DNA of 64,000 nucleotides from Lentinus brumalis (Eukaryota; Basidiomycota; Agaricomycetes; Polyporales; Polyporaceae): NCBI GenBank assembly GCA_001792895.1, contig MARA01000005.1, positions 2,046,001 to 2,110,000 on the forward strand, in the 5' to 3' direction. Shown in pieces: positions 58,098 to 64,000 of the stretch (its first letter is position 1; every line of letters begins with the position of its first letter). The translations under genes were made by a program, and so were the position numbers. Below the pieces are notes generated by a model that was not told where the DNA came from, did no database searches, and was given only the letters and a program-made list of their open reading frames with translations.

Positions 58098-59231
58098 ATG
58101 TCTGAGCAAGAGCCCGAGCATCTTCGCATCACGTACAATGAGGTCCACAACCTCATCCGTGCGAGCGCTGCGAAGATTGCGGAGTGGAAGCCGGACATGC
58201 TCATTGCTATCGGTATGTCCTTCTGCCGCACTACATGCTCGCACGGGCTCACATCCTGGTGGCGTGTAGGTGGAGGGCAAGTACCCAGCATGATTATTCC
58301 CGGTCTGAACTTGACGTTTACAACGCAGTGGCTTCTTCCCTGCGCGAGTCATGGTACGACTGTTCCTGTAAGATGTCGCTTCCGGAATCTGAAGAGCCTG
58401 TCTCTCAGCGTACATTCTTGAAGAGCCCCGAGCGTAAAGGGAACATTCCTATCCACGCCATCGGCCTCTCCTTGTACGAGTCGCTCCCAGGCATGACTGC
58501 TGAGCAGATCGGCGCAGAGGTCATTCGTACTCAGTGGCTGTAAGTCCTCCGAATTTTCCCGCAGTCCAACTCATCGATAATCGCCGTTTACCAGTGGACC
58601 CGAGTCCGGAAAGATCCTCCTGGGAAGACGTGCACTCATTGTGGTCAGCAGCCCTGTCCATCTCCGCTCCTTCTAGCGGCCGTCTTGACGTCTTCTTTCG
58701 CGTAGGACGAAGTCGATGACTCCCGCAAAACCCTGCAGTATGGAACCCTTTCATGTATCTTCCGAGACAGCTTCCTGAGGCCGCCCTAGCTACGCCCTCA
58801 CCGAGCTCCAGAAGGACGTTGAGCGCGAGCTGGCCAAGCTGCCGGAGTCCGAACGGGAGGCCAAGCGCACCCAGTTTGCGGTCTTTGTCGTGCACAACAA
58901 GCTCAAGCCCAAGCTGGCGGACATTCCGGCGGACATCCCGTAAGAACTCGACTCGTACTCGTCGGTGCGCATCGCTGAGACCGTCCACGTAGATACTACG
59001 CAGGAGACGAAATTCCGGACCTCTGGTGAGAACATTGATCTGCACTATTCCTGGAGCCACGCTCATCGAGTCGATCTGTTTGGCAGGCTGGACTATCCCT
59101 GGGAGGCAGTGTGAGTGGCCTCGTATCGGATTCGCACGAGCATTCCCGCTGAATGGCGCATCTCATGCAGGGACATCGAGGAGCACGACCGGTTGGCCGC
59201 AGAAGGCCGCGCGAAGCGAAGTGCAGCATAG
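58098..59231 (+). CDS. XPT1: Purine phosphoribosyltransferase, Xpt1-like
   Basis: Ten exons (58098-58212, 58270-58276, 58329-58353, 58409-58539, 58595-58643, 58706-58737, 58790-58939, 58993-59025, 59087-59110, 59171-59231) sum to 627 nt, 208 residues. The protein starts MSEQEPEHLRITYNEVHNLI, and the PRPP-binding loop is VDEVDDSRKTL. Other blocks are AIGGGGFFPARVMRTFLK, IHAIGLSLYESLPGMTAEQI, FAVFVVHNKLKPKL and DLWLDYPWEAVDIEEHDRLA. This is the fungal xanthine/hypoxanthine-guanine phosphoribosyltransferase type, which salvages purine bases to nucleotides. The GGGG stretch is assembled from three exons, the middle one seven bases long, and the intron after it has a GC donor. The acceptor of exon 7 gives His where relatives usually have Gln before Tyr-Ala-Leu. 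Confidence 0.93.
58270..58276 (+). other. XPT1: 7-nt microexon of XPT1 followed by a GC-AG intron
   Basis: GTGGAGG lies between an acceptor (GTGTAG) and the donor GCAAGT (intron 58277-58328). With it the protein reads AIGGGGFFPARVM, the expected family sequence; without it both frame and glycine loop are lost. Confidence 0.85.
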
Positions 59232-59753
59232 GCACCGAGCGCACTAGCGTCGCGGTAGGCGAGTCAGGGCTGCGTGCGTGCGCTCCGATTGGCTCAGGCC
59301 TTGCGCGTCCGCGAACAAAGTTGCAAAGTAATATCACAGGAGGCGTTGTGTACGGTAGAAACGGCGAATGTAAACGCGCATGTACATCTGTCCCGCGTCC
59401 TTGGCTTTGATTGGTCGCGGCGGCCCAGGGGTGTGACCTGGCGGAGGGCTGAGCAAGCGGGAGAGCCCGCAGTCTGTGCCACGCTCGCTCTGTTTTCCCA
59501 TTTGCTTGCACGCGCACTCCCAGCGGTAGCCTCTCGCCGGTATATAACCATCTCTCTTCCGGTCTGCCACGCACGACGCCACGCTCTCCCTAGCTGCCGC
59601 CACCACCGCGTCGCGCCCTGGTCCCGCGCGTCCCCATCCCGGTCATACATCAGCCCGGTTGTTTGATCGCGCCCACCACGACCTGCTCGCTCGTGCACTT
59701 ACCGAGTCTCTTCACTGTTCACTCGTCTTTGTCTCGCACCGACATCACGCACC
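59232..59753 (+). promoter_or_regulatory. Mitoferrin promoter with CCAAT boxes and TATA box
   Basis: ATTGG motifs (CCAAT on the other strand) lie at 59288-59292 and 59410-59414, and a TATATAA at 59541-59547, followed by a pyrimidine-rich leader to the ATG. CCAAT-binding complex with HapX regulates iron genes in many fungi; this link is inference. Open frames on both strands across the region have no motifs. Confidence 0.5.
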
Positions 59754-61123
59754 ATGGTAGAGATTGCGCCAGAGGAGATCGAGTACGAGGGACTGTCGCC
59801 GAACGCGGGTCTTGCTGTGCGTTCTGCATTTTTCCGCACTCGCGTACATCACAGTGACACAGATATGTACAGGTCAACATGGCTGCAGGAGCTCTGGTGA
59901 GTTCTGCATCCATCCGGGGGCCCCGTGGACAAGGGCAGTCGGCCAGACAGCATGCTGAGCAGTGACGTCTCCAGGCTGGGATCACAGAACACGCAGTCAT
60001 GTACCCTGTGGACAGCATAAAAGTGCGCCCTCTCTTTCTTGTCCCGCGAGACCACCCATCCTCACGTATATGGCATCCGCAGACCCGTATGCAAGTTTTC
60101 GCGACGTCACCAGCAGCGGTATACACCGGGGTCGGGAACGCGTTCACGCGCATATCCGCCACGGAGGGCATGCGCGCACTCTGGCGAGGAGTGTCGTCCG
60201 TCATCATGGGTGCAGGTCCTGCGCACGCGGTGCACTTCGGTACGTACGAGATGGTGAAGGAGTTTGCTGGCGGGAACGTCGAGGGCGTGCAGAACCAGTG
60301 GATAGCCACATGTGCGTGGTCCTCCTCATCTCCAACGTACCAGACAGCTGACAGAGTCTTCTTCCTTGCTTCCGGACTCCCTGGTCTCGTTCCGTCTTCT
60401 GTGACATACCGAATGGGCGCAAAACAGCATTAGCAGGTGCATCCGCCACCATCGCGAGCGACGCGTTCATGAATCCCTTTGACGGTGAGATGCCTGCTTT
60501 CTCTCGCGTGACTGTGCATCCGACGCTTTCTGTCCTCCCCTGTGCGTTCGCCCGCCGCACATGCAGTGATCAAGCAACGAATGCAGGTGCATAAGTCCGA
60601 GTTCCGCTCCGCGTTCACCTGCGCGCGGACGGTCTACGCCAACGAGGGTCTCTCCGCCTTCTACGTCTCCTACCCGACAACACTCACCATGACCATCCCC
60701 TTCACCGCCGTACAGTTCACGGTCTACGAGCAGCTCAAGACGTTCCTCAATCCAAACGGAGAATACTCCCCGTCAACCCACATGGTCGCTGGAGGCCTCG
60801 CAGGCGCAGTGGGCGGCGCAGTCACGACGCCGCTGGACGTGGCGAAGACAATTCTGCAGACACGCGGGACGAGCCACGACCCCGAGATCAGGCATTGCCG
60901 CGGTCTGGCCGACGCGTTTCGGATTATCTGGCAGCGTGACGGCTTGAAGGGCTTCTCGCGCGGGCTTGCACCGCGCGTGCTCACGTTCATGCCGAGCAAC
61001 GCGCTCTGTTGGCTGTCATACGAGTTCTTCAGTGCGTAATCCTCCCCTCTTGCCCACCAATCGCAGCGATGGCTGACGAGTCCTGGCTGCGCCCTTGCAG
61101 AGGCGGCAATACGAGACTCGTGA
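59754..61123 (+). CDS. Mitoferrin, mitochondrial iron carrier (Mrs3/4 type)
   Basis: Seven exons (59754-59816, 59873-59896, 59975-60022, 60083-60311, 60428-60484, 60567-61031, 61101-61123) sum to 909 nt, 302 residues. All three mitochondrial-carrier signatures are present: MYPVDSIKTRMQV, MNPFDVIKQRMQV and TTPLDVAKTILQT. Between them come SATEGMRALWRGVSSVIMGA, GPAHAVHFGTYEMVKE, EGLSAFYVSYPTTLTMTIPF and RDGLKGFSRGLAPRVLTFMP. GPAHAVHF and SYPTTLTMTIPFTAVQF mark the mitoferrin subfamily, which brings ferrous iron into the matrix for haem and Fe-S cluster synthesis. The last exon adds only KAAIRDS after YEFF. A second acceptor six bases away at exon 5 would drop two residues. Confidence 0.94.
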
Positions 61124-62706
61124 CGAATGCGTTCGGCACGTTCTCAAGCTGCGCCGTGCCAGGGTCTGTGTCTCAACACATCTCGGCATCGAGCACGCCG
61201 CAGCTCATTCTTGCGAAAAGGGATTCATGCGTCTGTGTTGCGCGATGCGCGGGGTGCGCTCGCGGTGGTGGGGCGGGTCCGCCGACCGGCCTGAGCAGAC
61301 CCCGCTCTCCTGCTCGTCCAGCAGCGGCGACGTTCCACCATGTCCATGTTCACGGACTACGTACAGTATTATATCCGTATCTTGGTTGTATGTAATGCAT
61401 AATGCCCCTGCATGAACTTGAAGTCGACGCGCGCGGGAGGAGATTATCTGATAACAATGACCACGTCCGATCATGCCGCACATCTTATCAGATATGATGA
61501 CACTCGGCTCCTTTGCTGACGTAAGTATCTGTCGGTCGCAAAGCCCATCGCGGGAGCAAACTGCCACTTGCAAGAAGTTGCGAGGATAGTTGGGACTTGA
61601 CCGCAGCCGTACCAGGGAACCATTGCGCCACCAGCTGCGTTGCTTTGGGCAAACGTATGCTCGTGGACAGCGCTTCCGGAACGTGATGCCCACCAAAAAG
61701 ATCAAATTTGTCTCGGAGGCTCTGTCATGAGAGGGAGGACCTTCGCAGTCGGGATTCCCGAGGACGAGCAGACGTCTAACTTTTAATTTATCTCCGCATG
61801 TCTCCGAGTCCTGTCTGCACCGGGAGCTTGATGAGCTCGGAGAGAGCGGAGTGCCATCACAAACAACACAACAGACATTATACAGTGACAATGAGCCGAC
61901 AAACTTGGAATCTGCGATGGTGGTTAACCGCCAATTAACGTTAACCGCCGCGGTTTTCTCTCCACGGTATCGAGTCAAGTTGCTCTCTTCCATCGATAAC
62001 ACGGGCTGACACAACCTTTACTGACTTCTGTAATACGGAAACCCAACATTCCGTCAATCTGAAACACGCGGCTTGAAAACTATGCACGAAATGTGTGCGG
62101 TGAACTTTGGGTGAACTAGTACTCCAGCGACGACTCCGACGAGCAGATAGACCACAAGGACTGGTTGGTGCCTATGATAGACGTAGAGAAGGTCGGAGAC
62201 GTCGTCAGGCTTGTCACGAATCGCAACGGGGTGTACGAATCTCTTCTTGGTGGGAAGGAGTTCGTGCAGGAGATTTACCCATGCCGCGGTGAAGCACGAG
62301 GTAACCTCGTCGCTAGCAGAGCCCGCGTCCGCCCGTATGTTGGTCCTTTGGGAACAAGCCCCGGGCAAAGCGAGATATGGGCATGCTAAGTATATACGCC
62401 ATTCGTCAGAAGCAGAAGGGAGTGCACGTTCTTGCGGCTGACCTTCGTTTGCAGTAGGTAGTTGATGGGAAGTGAGAGGGTATGGGGGCTATTCTCTGCG
62501 TAATGAAAATTCTAGGGATGGGGAGTGCAGCCTATACCATGAAGGGAAGTGACCGCAGACGACCTACCTCCATCGTCCCGGTTGCCTTCGAGTATCGATG
62601 CCAGAAACGTCGCTATGTCGATATCTATGATGACACAATTTGATACAAAACTTCATCGACCTCGACACTCTTATTTAATACACTGCGCAATCGAACCGGA
62701 CATCCC
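61124..62706. other. 1.6-kb convergent region between mitoferrin and ADE17
   Basis: No supported gene. It has GATA-type motifs at 61444-61454 (palindromic TTATCTGATAA) and 61485-61494, a repeated TTAACCGCC at 61924-61932 and 61941-61949, and a stretch at 62100-62390 open on both strands whose translations look partly protein-like without a family match. Confidence 0.45.
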
Positions 62707-64000
62707 TCAGTGGTGGAAGAGACGAAGCGAGGTGTGCGCGAACACCATATCGTGCTCGTCCGCGGCCTTGATGCATTCCGCGTCCATCACGCTCCCGCTC
62801 GGCGCAGCGAGATACTTGACACCGCTCCTGCGCGCCCGATGCACGTTGTCCGGGAAAGGGAAGAACGCATCGCTCGAGCACGCGACACCGTCGAGCTGCT
62901 TCGCGTGAGCAGTACGTTCCTCCTGCGTGAGCGGCACCGGGACCTCCTCAAACATGGACTCCCACTGGGCCTTCTCACCGCCCTCGAGCGGCTCCGCAGC
63001 AACGAAGAGGTCGATCGCATTTGCCTTCTCGGCGCGCTTGACGCCCTTCTTGAACGGTAGGGCGAGCACGCGAGGGTGGTGACGGAGCCACCAAAGGTCG
63101 GCCTTCGTTCCCGCGAGACGCGTGCAGTGGATGCGAGACTGCTGACCAGCACCAATGCCGACGATTGCACCGCGGTAGGCATATGCGACACTGTTCGACT
63201 GCGTGTACTTGAGCGCGAGGGTTGCGACGATGAGGTCCGTAAGAGCTTGGTCGGGTAGCTGCAAATCAACGGGAGCTCTCAGTCATGCTAGGGTGAGAAT
63301 ATAACTAAGATGCCCACCTCCTTGTTCTTCGTCACAATATTGCTGAACAGGTCAGCACAGATCTTAGCGTCGTTGCGTCTCTGCTGGAGAGAGACCCCGT
63401 ACACCTGCCGAGTCTCGATCTCGGCGGGCTTGTAAGCAGGATCGATCTTTAGGACGCATGCGAAGAGCTCGTGAGCAACCACAGTGAGCAAATTGGAATA
63501 CCACAGGGACCTACCTGAAGGACACAGTACTTGCCGCCCTTCTTTTTGGAAAGCACATCAAGTGCCTCCGGGGAGTATCCGGGTGCGATGATACCATCGG
63601 AGACCTCCCGCGAGATGATACGCGCAGTAGCCAGGTCGCAAGGTGCGGAAAGCGCAATGAAGTCACCGAAAGAGGACATACGGTCCGCACCACGAGCACG
63701 GGCATAAGCAGATGCCAAAGGCGTGAGTGGCTCCTTGAGGTCATCCACGCCGTAAACCTTCTTCTCCACTTCGTTGAGCTCGATGCCAACAGCAGCACCT
63801 GCAGGAGAGACGTGCTTGAAGGAGGCAGCCGCTGGGAGGTTGAGTGCCTCGGAGAGCTCATTTACTAGGGCATAGGAGTTGAGCGCATCGAGAAGGTTGA
63901 TGTACCCAGGAGATCCGCAAAGCGCTGAGAGGGGATCAACAACTTGCACTCCAGTATCAATGTGGTGACCACTCACCCTTGAACGGGAGCTCGCCTTCGG
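62707..64000 (-). CDS. ADE17: Bifunctional AICAR transformylase / IMP cyclohydrolase, C-terminal part
   Basis: The gene is cut by the right edge; the visible part is the AICAR transformylase domain, catalysing the last two steps of de novo purine synthesis together with the missing cyclohydrolase part. Visible exons carry EGELPFKG at the edge, [20 protein letters not shown], the catalytic Lys-His in [131 protein letters not shown] and the C-terminus [13 protein letters not shown]. Introns have normal GT-AG borders; the most 5' one starts after EGELPFKG. No frame problem seen. Confidence 0.96.

Overview
The window is a gene-dense stretch of a basidiomycete nuclear chromosome, most likely an Agaricomycete and possibly Polyporales (the order is inference). 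The evidence is short introns (mostly 50-80 nt) in nearly every gene, GC-rich coding sequence, very compact spacing, and fungal families such as Zn2Cys6 and C2H2 regulators, a LIM-RhoGAP and F-box/leucine-rich proteins. I see no rRNA, tRNA, CRISPR array, prophage or plasmid feature.

Layout. 1-7197: a left-truncated C2H2 factor, an F-box-like gene, a choline-phosphate cytidylyltransferase-like gene lacking its catalytic motif, and an SLC35F-type transporter, all on the minus strand. 7603-11045: the large U2AF subunit. 11808-19542: two tandem, same-strand amidase genes with the same 14-exon structure. 20295-21850: a divergent mitochondrial pair, COX23 and FIS1. 23052-25339: a divergent M50B-like membrane peptidase and histone H2A. 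26113-34226: a three-LIM RhoGAP (LRG1 type) and a vacuolar M20 carboxypeptidase. 34843-37460: an F-box gene lying between two direct copies of a ~340-370 bp repeat. 37862-43869: mitochondrial ribosomal protein mL44 and an F-BAR/DEP/RhoGAP protein. 44412-46071: divergent ribosomal protein genes uS19 and P2. 47143-50486: a Zn2Cys6 factor. 50890-55953: divergent V-ATPase subunit G and symplekin/Pta1. 56235-59231: divergent RPC4 and a purine phosphoribosyltransferase. 59754-61123: mitoferrin. 62707-64000: the C-terminal part of ADE17, cut by the window edge.

Most genes are housekeeping. Many are paired head to head over short shared promoters, and two such pairs (COX23/FIS1 and uS19/P2) join related functions. 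Exon models for CCT-like, amidase 2, COX23, FIS1, H2A, F-box 2, mL44, uS19, P2, VMA10, XPT1 and mitoferrin were added up base by base and give whole codon numbers; the other multi-exon models are less exact.

No wholly new system is evident. The most unusual points are: first exons consisting only of the ATG in three unrelated genes; 7-nt and 9-nt microexons; three GC-AG introns; a CCT-like protein without HxGH; the repeat pair around an F-box gene; and two frame breaks that each look like one missing C in a C-run.
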